64,000 bases of DNA from Antedon mediterranea (taxonomy: Eukaryota > Echinodermata > Crinoidea > Comatulida > Antedonidae), in contig NC_092670.1 of assembly GCF_964355755.1 (NCBI RefSeq), forward strand, positions 39,543,795-39,607,794, written 5' to 3'. The position numbers were made by a program, and so were the translations under genes. Shown here piece after piece: positions 31,401 to 46,400 of this stretch (positions within the stretch are counted from its first letter, which is position 1; each line of letters opens with the position of its first letter). The notes below the pieces were generated by a model. That model was given only the letters and a program-made list of their open reading frames with translations. It was not told where the DNA came from and ran no database searches.

Positions 31401-34400
31401 CCAGGACTTTCTGAAGCTACAAGTGTCACTTGGCCTGAATTGTCTTCAATTACCGGAGTTTCCCAAGTTACTTGAGTGGTAGACAACATTGAATCAGTTT
31501 CCTCAACGATACTAACTGGACAAGTTTGAAATATTGGATCTTGATCATCTAGAATGAATCAATTTAAATGTCAAGACTTTTTTGTGGAGTATTCAAGAGG
31601 ACAACCACCAAGTACCAAGTATTTATTCATCAAATCAAGGAATAAATACATACTTGTATTTGATGGTTGAAGACGGTGAAGTAGAAAGGAATGTATTATT
31701 GAAAGAGTGGGTATGGGAATCCACCATCAAATAAAGAAGTTGAAGTATGAACAGTATGTTTACTTAACCATGGGATAAACATGACAATCACATAACATTT
31801 ACAAAAACAGTAAAATGCTTGAAAAATAAAATAATCTAAGTGCATGTTAAAATGAAAACCTGAAATAAATTAATCACACCTTGTTATTACCATTTAGAGC
31901 CAATACCTAAGCCTCATAATAAGATTAGAAAATGGGGGTTCAAATTTCTGTAACTTGTTTACAAGGAGCATGTCTAGGGGACTGCCCTGGACTGCCTTAT
32001 AAGTTGTTTACCTATGTACTCCTTCCTAGAAGGAGACGGAAAGCCAGACAGTGGCATGTTATAAAAGATACTTGATTTGCTCTTGATGAAAGAAGACATG
32101 TTTTGTTAATTAATTAACTCTAAGTACAGAGTAATAATTATCTGACTATTTATTTTACAAGTCTAAATAGATCCCAATATAACAATAAGTTCAATCTTAT
32201 ACATGGGCTAAAACAAACATGGTACCTTTGACAATAACGTTAAAAGAGCACTTGTCCATGTTGCCAAACACATCTGTAACCACATACTCTAAAGTTGTGA
32301 CACCGATAACAAAAAATTGTCCAGATTGGTTGTACTGAGTACCGGACCCAGACACGCTCAAGTCTTCAGTGTTGTCTGTGAAGTTAAATGACCAGCTGCT
32401 GACCAATGCAAAAGCTGACCCATCATCAGCGAAGATATCAATATTGTCAGGACAAAATATACTTGGGTTTTCTTCATCTATTTACAGTTTGTAAAAATGT
32501 CAAATAGAAGATTACTATTATATATATACATGTATCCGTAGAATAAAGACAATATAAATAATAATTACGCCTACCACCATTAGTGGAAAAATACAATTTA
32601 TATTATAAACAATTGAAAAAAATTGATAATAGAAATATACAGATAAAAGTAGTACCAACAACTGTTGTAAGTCCTGGTAAACTAAAATATAACTATAATA
32701 AAAATAGTAATGCATGGTTATCATAATCTAAAAAAAAATCACAATATTAACAAATATAATTCCCTAAACATTTTATTCTATCTATATATACATTCAAAGA
32801 CATTGAAATGAAGAAAACTGTTGAAAATCTACAGAAATATGGAGAATTCAGTTGGCACAATTTCCATTTTATAAAAATAGCACTTTTTGTTAGAAAATGT
32901 CAAATGTTTCAAACTTTCTTCTGTAAAATTAAGAGATAAGAAGAAAAACACAATGCATGCTCATATACAAACCTGTGTTTGAAAGTTATAAAACAGCTTA
33001 TAAAACCGTCTTCTACAACTTTGACAAGATAATACTTGATTATCTTCCCGTAAAATTACCAAATAAAAGAAGAAATAGCAAGCCGTTCGCGCGCAAAACA
33101 AAACAGAGCGAAAAGAATAATAATATACTCGCATACAGTTATATGGCTACAAACAAAAATTGATCTGCCAGTAAATCTACACCGTAACCACAACAGTAGT
33201 AGTAGTCTATATCTACTGACAAATGTCTCTAATTTTACGCATTATCAACAAGAACCAAATAATTGAACAACTTTATACCTTATATACCTCATACACATAA
33301 GTAGTAAAGTATTATACTCTTCAAATATGCATTTTTCTTTATTGTTCTGATATTAATTACAATCAATGCTTTATAATGAATTTTCTTGTTTTTTCACTCG
33401 CCATTGAAAATTCATTATTTACTGATTAATAGTAATCATATCAGAAACTAAAAAAATGTTATTTGATTGAAAACTCTGATCAATTCAGAAGAATAGAATA
33501 GATCACACAAGTTGAAAAGACACTAACAACTTGACACCATGTGTGCAATTGGTGTCTTCTCCTTATCTCGAACGATAGCTAAGTATACATAGGTACAATA
33601 GAAAATATATGACAATTGTCCACTTTAAGTATTGATGTTAAACAGACTTAGAATTATTATTTTATCATATTCAGCAAATTTAAATTTCTTACCAAACACT
33701 TTAATATAGAATGTACATTCTGCCATATTCCCATACACATCAGTAGCTTCACATGTTACATTTTGTCTTGTCACAGGCCAGATCGCATCAAATTGATCAC
33801 CAGATTCTCTACTACAGGTCCAAGTTACATTGCCTGAGTTGTCACTTACTGATACATTCCATGAGACAGTGGAATATGCTTGACCAGGATCAGTTAATGC
33901 TACATCAATGTTGTCAGGACATGTTAACATAGGTTCATCGTCATCTAAGAACAAAAATAAAGTTTTTTTATATATTACTAACACTGTCAAAGCCAAAATC
34001 ACCTTCTGAGTAAAAAAGTAAGTTACTTGCCTGCAACATTTACTGTAAAAGAACAATTGGCAGAGTTGCCAAATATATCTTCAGCAATATATTCTATTTT
34101 AGTTGTGCCAACATAAAATTCTTGTCCTGAACTATCATAGTTTGTAGAAGAGCCAGTCACAATTACATCATACATTGCTGGACTGTTGTCTGTGATGCTC
34201 ACTGACCAGCTGACCATTGCTTTATTGGACCCATTGGTAGTGAAGACATCAATATCACTGGGACATGAAACAACTGGTTGTTCTTTATCTAAAAACATTG
34301 GAAAAAATGAATGTGTATAAAAAAAGACAATAGTAGAAAAGTTACTTACATAATTATTAGGTGAAGTAGAAAAGTCTTACCAATTACAATGACATAAAAA

Positions 34401-37400
34401 GTACATTTTGCCATATTCCCATACACATCAGTAGCTTCACATGTTACATTTTGTCTTGTCACTGGCCAGATGACATCAAATTGATCACCAGATTCTCTAC
34501 TACAGGTCCAAGTTACATTTCCAGAGTTGTCACTTACTGATACATTCCATGAGACAGTGGAATATGCTTGACCAGGATCAGTTAATGCTACATCAATGTT
34601 GTCAGGACATGTTAACATAGGTTCATCGTCATCTAAGAACAAAAATAAAGTTTTTTTATATATTACTAACACTGTCAAAGCCAAAATCACCTTCTGAGTA
34701 AAAAAGTAAGTTACTTGCCTGCAACATTTACTGTAAAAGAACAATTGGCAGAGTTGCCAAATATATCTTCAGCAATATATTCTATTTTAGTTGTGCCAAC
34801 ATAAAATTCTTGTCCTGAACTATCATAGTTTGTAGAAGAGCCAGTCACAATTACATCATACATTGCTGGACTGTTGTCTGTGATGCTCACTGACCAGCTG
34901 ACCATTGCTTTATTGGACCCATTGGTAGTGAAGACATCAATATCACTGGGACATGAAACAACTGGTTGTTCTTTATCTAAAAACATTGGAAAAAATGAAT
35001 GTGTATAAAAAAAGACAATAGTAGAAAAGTTACTTACATAATTATTAGGTGAAGTAGAAAAGTCTTACCAATTACAATGACATAAAAAGTACATTCAGCC
35101 ATATTTCCATACACATCAGTAGCCTCACATGTTACATTTTGTCTTGTCACTGGCCAGATGACATCAAATTGATCACCAGATTCTCTACTACAGGTCCAAG
35201 TTACATTTCCAGAGTTGTCACTTACGGATACATTCCATGAGACAGTGGAATATGCTTGACCAGGATCAGTTAATGCTACATCAATGTTGTCAGGACATGT
35301 TAACATAGGTTCATCGTCATCTAAGAACATAAAATCCCCAAAATATAAGTTTTTTATATATGCATTGACATATATTGATACAAACATTGTCAAAGCCACA
35401 ATCAGCTTCTGAGTAAAAAAAGTATGTTACTTGCCTGCAACATTTATTGTAAAAGAGCAATTGGCTGAGTTGCCAAATATGTCTTCAGCAACATATTCTA
35501 ATGTTGTTGTGCCAACGTAAAATTCTTGTCCTGAACTATCGTAGTTTGTACCAGAGCCAGTCAAAGTTACATCATACATTTCTGGACTGTTGTCAGTGAT
35601 GCTCACTGACCAGCTGACCATTGCTTTATTGGACCCATTGGTAGTGAAGACATCAATATCACTGGGACACGAAACAACTGGTTGTTCTTTATCTAAAAAT
35701 ATTTGACAAAAAATGAATGTGTATGAAAAAAGAAGATATTATAATTTTTTTCAGGTGTAAAAAAAGTTAGTTATATAATTATTAAGTGAAGTAGAAAAGT
35801 CTTACCAATTACAATGACATAAAAAGTACATTCTGCCATATTCCCATACACATCAGTAGCTTCACATGTTACATTTTGTCTTGTCACTGGCCAGATCACA
35901 TCAAACTGATCACCAGAATCTCTACTACAGGTCCAAGTTACATTGCCTGAGTTGTCACTTACTGATACATTCCATGAGACAGGGGAATATGCTTGACCAG
36001 GATCAGTTAATGCTACATCAATGTTGTCAGGACATTCCAACATAGGTTCATCATCATCTAAGAACAAAAAAACATTCCCAAAATGTAAGTTTTAAATATA
36101 TGCATTCACATTTATTGATTCCAACTCTGTCAAAGCCACAATCAGCTATAATTTACCAATTTCCTTGGAGTCAAAAAGTATTTTACTTGCCTGCAACATT
36201 TACTGTAAAAGAACAATTGGCCGAGTTGCCAAATATGTCTTCAGCAACATATTCTAATGTTGTTGTGCCAACGTAAAATTCTTGTCCTGAACTATCGTAG
36301 TTTGTACCAAAGCCAGTCAAAGTTACATCGTACATTTCTGGACTGTTGTCTGTGATGCTCACTGACCAGCTGACCATTGCTTTATTGGACCCATTAGTAG
36401 TGAAGACATCAATATCACTGGGACACGAAACAACTGGTTGTTCTTTATCTAAAAATATTTGAAAAAAAAAGAATGTGTATGAAAAAAGACGATATTAGAA
36501 TTTTTTTCAGGTGTAAAAAAAGTTAGTTATATAATTATTCGGTGAAGTAGAAAAGTCTTACCAATTATAATAACATAGAAAGTACATTCTGCCATATTTC
36601 CATACACATCAGTAGCTTCACATGTTACATTTTGTCTTGTCACTGGCCAGATCACATCAAATTGATCACCAGATTCTCTACTACAGGTCCAAGTTACATT
36701 GCCTGAGTTGTCACTTACTGATACATTCCATGAGACAGTGGAATATGCTTGACCAGGATCAGTTAATGCTATATCAATGTTGTCAGGACATGTTAACATA
36801 GGTTCATCATCATCTAAGGACAAGAAAACCCAAAATGTTTTAAATATATGCATTCACATTTAATAATACTAACAACTGTCAAAGCCACAATCAGCTTTAA
36901 TTTACCAATAACCTCAGAGAAAGAAAGTATGTTACTTGCCTGTAACATTTACTGTAAAAGAACAATTGGCAGAGTTGCCAAATATGTCTTCAGCAACATA
37001 TTCTATCGTTGTTGTGCCAACATAAAATTCTTGTCCTGAACTATCGTAGTTTGTACCAGAGCCAGTCACAATTACATCATACATTGCTGGACTGTTGTCT
37101 GTGATGCTCACTGACCAGCTGACCATTGCTTTATTGGACCCATTGGTAGTGAAGACATTCACATCACTGGGACACGAAACAACTGGTTGTTCTTTATCTA
37201 AAAACATTGGACAAAAAATAAATTTGTATAAAAAAGACGATAGTAGAATTTTTCAGGTGTAAAAAGTTAGTTATATAATTATTAAGTGAAGTAGAAAAGT
37301 CTTACCAATTACAATGACATAAAAAGTACATTCTGCCATATTCCCATACACATCAGTAGCTTCACATGTTACATTTTGTCTTGTCACTGGCCAGATCACA

Positions 37401-40400
37401 TCAAATTGATCACCAGATTCTCTACTACAGGTCCAAGTTACATTGCCTGAGTTGTCACTTACTGACACATTCCATGAGACAGTGGAATATGCTTGACCAG
37501 GATCAGTTAATGCTACATCAATGTTGTCAGGACATTCTAACATAGGTTCATCATCATCTAAGAACAAAAACACCCAAAAAAGTTGTAATATATATGCATT
37601 CAAATGTTACCAACTCTGGCAAAGCCACAATTAGCTAAATTATCAATAATACCTCACATTAAAAAATGTTACTTACCTAGAACATTTACTGTAAAAGAAC
37701 AATTGGCAGAGTTGCCAAATATATCTTCAGCAACATATTCTATCGTTGTTGTGCCAACATAAAATTCTTGTCCTGAGCTATCGTAGTTTGTACCAGAGCC
37801 AGTCAAAGTTACATCGTACATTTCTGGACTGTTGTCTGTGATGCTCAATGACCAGCTGACCATTGCTTTATTGGACCCATTGATAGTGAAGACATCAATA
37901 TCACTGGGACACGAAACAACTGGTTGTTCTTTATCTAAAAATATTTGACAAAAAATGAATGTGTATAAAAAAAGACGATATTAGAATTTTTTTCAGGTGT
38001 AAAAAGTTAGTTATATAATTATTAAGTGAAGTAGAAAAGTCTTACCAATTACAATGACATAGAAAGTACATTCAGCCATATTTCCATACACATCAGTAGC
38101 TTCACATGTTACATTCTGTCTTGTCACTGGCCAGATCACATCAAATTGATCACCAGAATCTCTACTACAGGTCCAAGTTACATTGTCTGAGTTGTCACTT
38201 ACTGATACATTCCATGAGACAGTGGAATATGCTTGACCAGGATCAGTTAATGCTACATCAATGTTGTCAGGACATGTTAACATAGGTTCATCATCATCTA
38301 AGGACAAAAAAACCCAAAATGTTTTAAATATATGCATTCACATTTAATAATACTAACAACTGTCAAAGCCACAATCAGCTTTAATTTACCAATAACCTCA
38401 GAGAAAAAAAGTATGTTACTTGCCTGTAACATTTACTGTAAAAGAACAATTGGCAGAGTTGCCAAATATGTCTTCAGCAACATATTCTATGGTTGTTGTG
38501 CCAACATAAAATTCTTGTCCTGAACTATCGTAGTTTGTACCAGAGCCAGTCAAAGTTACATCGTATATTGCTGGACTGTTGTCTGTGATGCTCACTGACC
38601 AGCTGACCATTGCTTTATTGGACCCATTGGTAGTGAAGACATCCATATCACTGGGACACAAAACAACTGGTTGTTCTTTATCTAAAAACATTGGAAAAAA
38701 TAAATGTGTATAAAAAAGACGATAGTAGAAAAGTTAGTTATATAATTATTAAGTGAAGTAGAAAAGTCTTACCAATTACAATGACATAAAAAGTACATTC
38801 AGCCATATTTCCATACACATCAGTGGCTTCACATGTTACATTTTGTCTTGTCACTGGCCAGATGACATCAAATTGATCACCAGATTCTCTACTACAGGTC
38901 CAAGTTACATTGCCTGAGTTGTCACTTACTGACACATTCCACGAGACAGTGGAATATGCTTGACCAGGATCAGTTAATGCTACATCAATGTTGTCAGGAC
39001 ATGTTAACATAGGTTCATCATCATCTAAGAACCAAAACACCCAAAAAAGTTGTAATATACATGCATTCAAATGTTACCAACTCTGGCAAAGCCACAATTA
39101 GCTATATTAGCAATAATACCTCACATTAAAAAAATGTTACTTGCCTGCAACATTTAATGTAAAAGAACAATTGGCCGAGTTGCCAAATATGTCTTCAGCA
39201 ACATATTCTATTTTAGTTGTGCCAACATAAAATTCTTGTCCTGAACTATCGTAGTTTGTACCAGAGCCAGTCAAAGTTACATCATACATTGCTGGACTGT
39301 TGTCTGTGATGCTCACTGACCAGCTGACCATTGCTTTATTGGACCCATTGGTAGTGAAGACATCAATATCACTGGGACACGAAAGAACTGGTTGTTCTTC
39401 ATCTAAAGAGAATTAAACAAATGCAATAGATGGTGATGAAGAAACCTGAAAGTGCATAGTATAGAGATGTTGATGTGTTTGAAAACACATTAAGATGGAT
39501 TAAAGAAAAGAATGTTGGTTAAAAAAAAAATCAAACCACTTAAAAGTACCTAGTACATTTTTCGAGATTAGTAGGGGGTTACACTGATGTACTAGTACAT
39601 ATAAAATATAAAATCTTCGTACGCAAAGTAAAGCCAAGAAGGAGAAGAAGACTAGTACATACACAATCACTGATCATAACTGGGCCAGTCTTTGACTGAA
39701 AAGGTCATCCAGTATAAATAATAACAAATTCAAATATGATATAGTCTACATCATTTTATATAGGCCTAATTGACCAAAACATTATCAGCTATATTCATAA
39801 TTTTCTAACTGAACTCAACTAATTTGTACATAGTTGTTGTACTTTGTATGGGTAGATCCAAAGGGCAGCGCTAGGGTCACGTTCTTCTTTTGAAAGCTAA
39901 AATTAAATCATGAAGTACTTTTTTTGGGAGACTATTATTATCAATATGTTAGTGCTCCTCCATTTAACCAATCTTGGATCCGCTCATACCTTGTAATTGT
40001 GTATTCAATGCACTTTTGTAGTATTAAGTACTATATTAAATGCAATGAATAATAATAATAATGTAATATATAAAACAGATGCTTGTGTATAAATCTGTGT
40101 AGAAATTATGATTTTGATAAAGAACAACTGATTCAAACGGCGAGTAATTTGAAACAGTCCTCCTTTTTAACATAATACACAATTTTACAGATTCAAAGCA
40201 GTTTGCTGAATTTATATTACATTTTGGATAATTCTAACTGGTTGTCTTTACACAATGGCCAAACAAAAATAGCCTAATTAAAGATATTTGCCATTTAAGT
40301 TCACTTCAATTCAATTCCTGAACTAACCACTAAAGACAAAATTTAGCTCTAACTAAAGATGGAACTTTTAAGAATAACAAGAATTTGACAATGTAAATTC

Positions 40401-43400
40401 TGACGTTGTACGGCCACAGGCATGAGCATAGTGTGTGTAGCTGTAATACAGCCATAAAGACTAAAATGTTTGCAATATCTATCTTTAACACTATGTTTAC
40501 GTAATTCAAGTTTTAAAAAAACAACACAAACAAATAATTGTACTTTTATTAAACATAATACAAACATATGGAAATGCACTATACATACAAAATACTGAAT
40601 GCATTTTAGCACTTTAAACAAAGCAATGGTTTTTTAAAAGAAGGTAAAACATACATATACTATACATACAATAAGATAGAAGAAAAGCAAACAACACAAT
40701 CTATACCAATAATACATGGTAATCTTTATTAATAAAAAGTTAACTCAAACTTCTTCATGATAATGAACTTGTCAGTAACCACCTACCAAACACTTTAACA
40801 TAGAAAGTGCATTCTGCTGTATTCCCATACACATCAGTAGCTTCACATGTTACATTTTGTCTTGTCACTGGCCAGATGACATCAAATTGATCACCAGATT
40901 CTCTACTACAGGTCCAAGTTACATTTCCTGAGTTGTCACTTACTGATACATTCCATGAGACAGTGGAATATGCTTGACCAGGATCAGTTAATGCTACATC
41001 AATGTTGTCAGGACATGTTAACATAGGTTCATCATTATCTAAAAAAAAATAAAGATTCTTATTTTTCTGTCTATTAAATTGTCTGTTGGAAGACATTTAA
41101 TGATTAAATTAATTAAAATGACTGTACTACAATTACACAGGTTAAAAAGAAAAAGTTTAAAAAGTCAAGTAAACAAGTCTTTTGGGCAATAGCTTTTTGT
41201 TATATCTTTATAGTATGACTACATCCATTACCAGTAATCTCCACCTGGAATGTGCATACATCAACATTTCCAGATTCATCCGTCGCTGTATACATAACAG
41301 TAGTTATTCCAACAGGAAAGGAAGCTGGTGGGTCACTACTTCCCGATATCACCACAGTCACTGGTTGGTTAGAATTATCTGTGTAGGTTGGTGGCGTCCA
41401 GGTGATACCATTTGCTATTTTGTCCATATCATCAGTAGTGTTTGTGATGTCACTGGGACAGTCCATTGTTACAGGTGGTTGGTCATCTGTAAAACAATGT
41501 ATATATGATTAAGTGTAGGTTTGCTATTATAAACCAATTACTCATGTTAGCAAACAATTAATAACTTACCTGTGATATTGATATAAAACGTGCATGTAGC
41601 CTCATTTCCAGATGGGTCAGTAAATGTGTAGACAACTGTATGCTCTCCAATTTCAAAATTATCTCCAGGACTAAAATAACTTGACTGCATTGGCGTACCA
41701 TCGTTATCAGTTGCTGTGGGTTCCGTCCATGTTACTGAAGTATAATTTTGATTTAGATCCGTTGTTTGTGTTATATTATCAGGACAGTTTGAAATTACTG
41801 GATCTTCTGGATCTGAAAAGTTGATATAGAATATTTAATTTCAATCCACTTATTAAGCTTCTTTGTGATGTAAAGCCACAATTACGGTAAAAATTAGAAT
41901 TGAATAAAAATAAACTAAGTTTATGCCCTCTTTAATCTTCATCCTTTGACATTGTAAAATGTACATACCAGTTATAGTCACAGTGAAGGTACACATTTCA
42001 ATGTTGCCAGAGTTGTCAGTCACTGTTACCATAACATTTGTGTCACCGATTTCGAAAGCGGTTCCAGATGGAGGGGAAGATGTGACATCAGCTACTCCAT
42101 CATTATCACTATTTGTTGGAGTAGACCACATAACAGAGACTGTGTCATCACCAGTAGCTGTGTCCATTGATGCGATTGTAGGACATGTCACATTTGGATT
42201 CTGTTGATCTTAAAATGTAAAGAAAGCAAATTAGTTATCCCTAGGAAAATAATAGTGTATTTTGAGTACACCCCTATACTTGAAATCTCTACCCTTAAAC
42301 TTTAACTAGGCCTACTACTACAATTAATGAATTTAGTCTAAATTTGTATAGACATCAATCATCAGATCAGCCATTATGGCAGAATGGCTGAGCTTAAAGG
42401 TTAAAAACCCTCAAACTTTCTTTTGAATGTTATTTTTAAAATAAATTGAATGGATTTGAAATTCAATATCATAGATGTGAAAATAAACACCATCATAATA
42501 ATGTAGTCATGCTTTGGTTTTTGAAAGAACTTACCTGTAATGTTGACAAGAAAATAACACACAACTGTGTTTCCAGAGCTATCAGTAGCCAAATATGTGA
42601 CATCGGTAACCCCAATGGCAAACATGAATGGAGAGGTGTGAGATGAGCTAACGTCTGGTACACCATTATTGTCAGTTGGTGTGGGAGCAGTCCAGCTTTG
42701 CTCGGAAGTGTTCTCATCAAAATCAGTAGTGTCTTCAATATCAGTAGGGCAATTTTGGAACTCTGGTGGTTCATCATCTACAATAATAATGGTATTTCTT
42801 ATAAACCGGGCACACATTTACAACATATTTCAATGGAGCAGTAGCTTGGTGGTTAATGTGCTTGCCTACCAATCTCAATGCCCAGGGTTCAATCCTAAGA
42901 TAGTGTCTTTCTACTCCAATCTCTCAACCACTCATTCAATGAAAGTAATATCAATCTCTCAATCTCTCAGTACCTGAAATTGTTACAGTAAATATGCATT
43001 GGCCGAGATTTCCAGATCCATCAGTAAAGTTATATTCCACTGTCGCCATCCCAAATTCAAAGACATCGTTTGGTGAATGAGATGACGTCATCATTGGTTC
43101 TTCATATGAATTGTCAGTGGCTGTCGGTTCTGTCCAGTTGACGTTACTGGCATTTGTTCCCATATCTACCATTTGTGTTATGTCAGCTGGACAGTTCATA
43201 ATACTTGGAACTTCATCATCTATATCAAACATATACTTATCATTAGTAATAACCAGAAATTGGGGATTGTAAAGTTAATGTGTAACGCCTCCTGGATGGC
43301 ATGTGTTTATTAACGAACCACTCATCTTATGGTATAGTGCATGTCTTTCATCTACATTATTGGTAATATAATTGCAATATTTTCTGGTTTTTAAGGGGAG

Positions 43401-46400
43401 TTTGCCTACCTATAACCAATACATCAAAAGTACAGGTTGCTTCATTGCCAGCTCCATCTGTAGCTGTGGCTGTCACTGTAACAGTTCCAATGTAGAATTC
43501 ATCATTTGGATTGTGTGAACTAGCAATTGTGGGTGTAACTAACGAGTTGTCTATTGCTACTAGCATGTCCCATGTTATAGTTGTGTAATTAACTGTGGCA
43601 TCAGTAGTTCCATTTAGTTCACCTATACAATTTATAAACTCCGGAGGTTCCATATCTAGAAAAAATGTACAAGAAGCAGTGTCTAATTATCTATGGTAAA
43701 ATCAAATATATTATTAAAGTGTTAAGTTTATGATTAAACAGTAGGGAAGAATGAATGTCAACACCAAGATCTTCTCAGATAGTCTCCGTGTACTGTACCT
43801 TGAATCCAATCACTCTTCTAACTGTTAACCTTGTTGTATTGGTCCATTCTTGGCATGGATTTGACAACATACCACTGTATCATGCAATAGAAATATTTGA
43901 TTATCATTTGTGTTTAAAACATTTAGCTTTACCTTCAATTGTGACAACAAATGTACAATTAGCCTCATTCCCAGCTGCATCCGACGCAGTAAAAGTAACA
44001 GCAGTATCACCAAAATTGAACATTGAACCCGAAGGAATGTCAACATTTTGTGAAGTTACATTAACGTTGTCAGTTACAGTTGCTGTGTAGTTTACTATAG
44101 CTGTTGCGGCGCCCTCAGTTGAGTTGGCGGTTATATTACTTGGGCAAGTAACAACAGGATCCTCAGTATCTTGAATCAAACAAATTAATTTTGCATAAAA
44201 ATTAAAGATTATTATTTCTAATAGAAGAAGATGAATAAAGGCTATTGATATGACCCCTTTGAATCTGCCGATGAAAGTAAACAAAAATGAAGAAAGAATC
44301 CCATTAAATTTCAAGAAATGAATTACTAGAATTGTACATAATAAAAGTTTTTGTAGAGGTTATTCAAAAGCTTATATGCAAATCCTATGCAAATCTATAT
44401 ATAATGAATAAATTAAGGCCATAACCAATAAATTGGGTATCGATTCACAAGTCTGAAAAATGTTTCCTTACCAATAACGGTTATAAAAAACGAGCAATAT
44501 CCAGTATTCATTGCTGCATCTGTAGCGTAATACTCCACCTCTGTAGTTCCAAGTTGAAATGTATATGTATTAGGAAAAATATTATTATAAGTAGGAATTG
44601 TCCCAGGTACGTTATCATTGAATGCTGGTGGCGTCCATGCGACATTATCCTTTGTACTCACTCCCATATCTGTACTGTAGGTGCTATTACTTGGACAGCT
44701 AGTAGGTACTGGAGCTTCAATATCTATGAATAAATAAGTACTGTACATTGGCATATATCTGGAATGGTTTTCAGTAGTTATTAAGGAACCTCAAAAACAT
44801 AGATTTGTTCTGCTTGATTACAACTTTAATCATTAATTCATTTGTATAGGTATACATTTACACTGTGATAAACATAGTGACCAATTGGTATCATGGTCCT
44901 TATACTATACTTACCAATAATTGTAACTATGAATTCACATGAGGCTAAATTTCCTGAAGGGTCTGTGAAATTATATGTGACTGTAGTGTTATCCAGATCA
45001 AATGTTGAGCCATTTGTGTGTGACTGAGAGACAAAAACACTTCCTGAGTTATCCATTGCTGTTGGTTCTGTCCAGTAGGTTACTCGATCTGGTTCGCCGT
45101 CGTCTGTTGGCAATATGAAATCTTCAGGGCAATCACTCACAATCGGGGCCTCAGTATCTATTAATTCAGTTTAAATCATCATCAACAATTAATTTCAGTT
45201 GTCAACTTTCTACTTTACCATACAATTTTACAATAAGTTATAAAAGTTAAGAATTTCATCTTCTTTTACAGAGAACTAAGCAAAAACTAAGCGTTATAAG
45301 TTTCATGTACTCTTGTTACTTATCGACCTGCTACAGAGATATTTTCATATAAAGAAGTGTCCATGGCATTTGCACAGGTAGGGATCTCACGAAATAGACT
45401 GTTGGCTTTGACCTTCAGGCAAAGTTTAAGTTGCAATGCAAGCCCATAACCAGAATTTTTTTCATTTTTCAACCAAAGAGGAAAAAATCTAATTTGCCAT
45501 TACTTCTGCTGCTGGTCTGAAAGAAAATATAGTATATTGGTCTATTGACATACCTTCAACAGTTATGTTAAATGTACAGCTTTCCATGTTACCACTTGGA
45601 TCAGTTGCTTGATAAGAGACAACTGTGGTACCAATTGAAAAGGTGCTTCCATTCATATAGTCTACAGCTAGATCAACATTGCCATTACTGTTATCACTGG
45701 TAGTTGGTGAACTCCATTTAACAGATGTTTCTAGTTGTCCTGCATCAGCACCAACCGTTAAATCCCTTGGACAGGTTATTACTGGTTTTTCAATATCTTA
45801 ATGTTTAAAAAAAAATGTATTCACTGTGAGTTTATTGCAAATATTTTGTTATTATTATTATTATTTATTGAGGAATTTGATTTTTAGGAACCAGCATTGG
45901 GCTGTCAATAGTGAATTAAGAAAGAGGATTTAAAACAAACAAGAGCCAGAATTAGCCCAAAAAAATCATCTTAACTTAGTTAATTTTTAAATATTTATGG
46001 ATGAAGTCCACTCATCATAAAAAGAACTTCATAACCCCATTAAGCAAAAAAGATATTAACTGTCAGCCCATGCCCTGCCATTGGGAGGTAAACAATTAGG
46101 TGCAATAGGTTATATAGAAATAATACTAAGAAAAAGAATACATACCTGTAATGTTGACAATGAACATGCATTCATTCATATTCATATTTGCATCAGTAAA
46201 TGTAAAAGTAACAGTTTCAACTCCAATACCAAATCCATCACCTGACGTTGCTGTTTGAACTGTTGTAAAGAAACCACTGTTGTCTTCAGCAACAGGTGGC
46301 AACCATGTGATGTTTGCATAGGATAGACCAGGTTCAGTGTTATTGTGTATATCGTCTGGGCAGAACAATACTTCTGGGTCTTCAAAATCTAAAACCAGTA

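Noticed and set aside
36848-38523. Short plus-strand frames of 63 codons repeated in the array
   Set aside because: They are antisense to HYR-B exons and are repeated only because the array is.
34025-39150. The GT donor two codons into GGCAAGTAA after type B exons
   Set aside because: It leaves phase 2 and the next exon then reads AAA TGA. Only the GC donor keeps the frame in seven copies.
34023-39331. Many separate 60-140 codon minus-strand frames as individual small genes
   Set aside because: Each is one HYR exon with bits of intron. Phases, acceptors and donors link them into a single receptor.
42826-42935. A functional tRNA gene
   Set aside because: It has A- and B-box words but no cloverleaf. 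It matches two other dispersed copies, so it is a SINE head.
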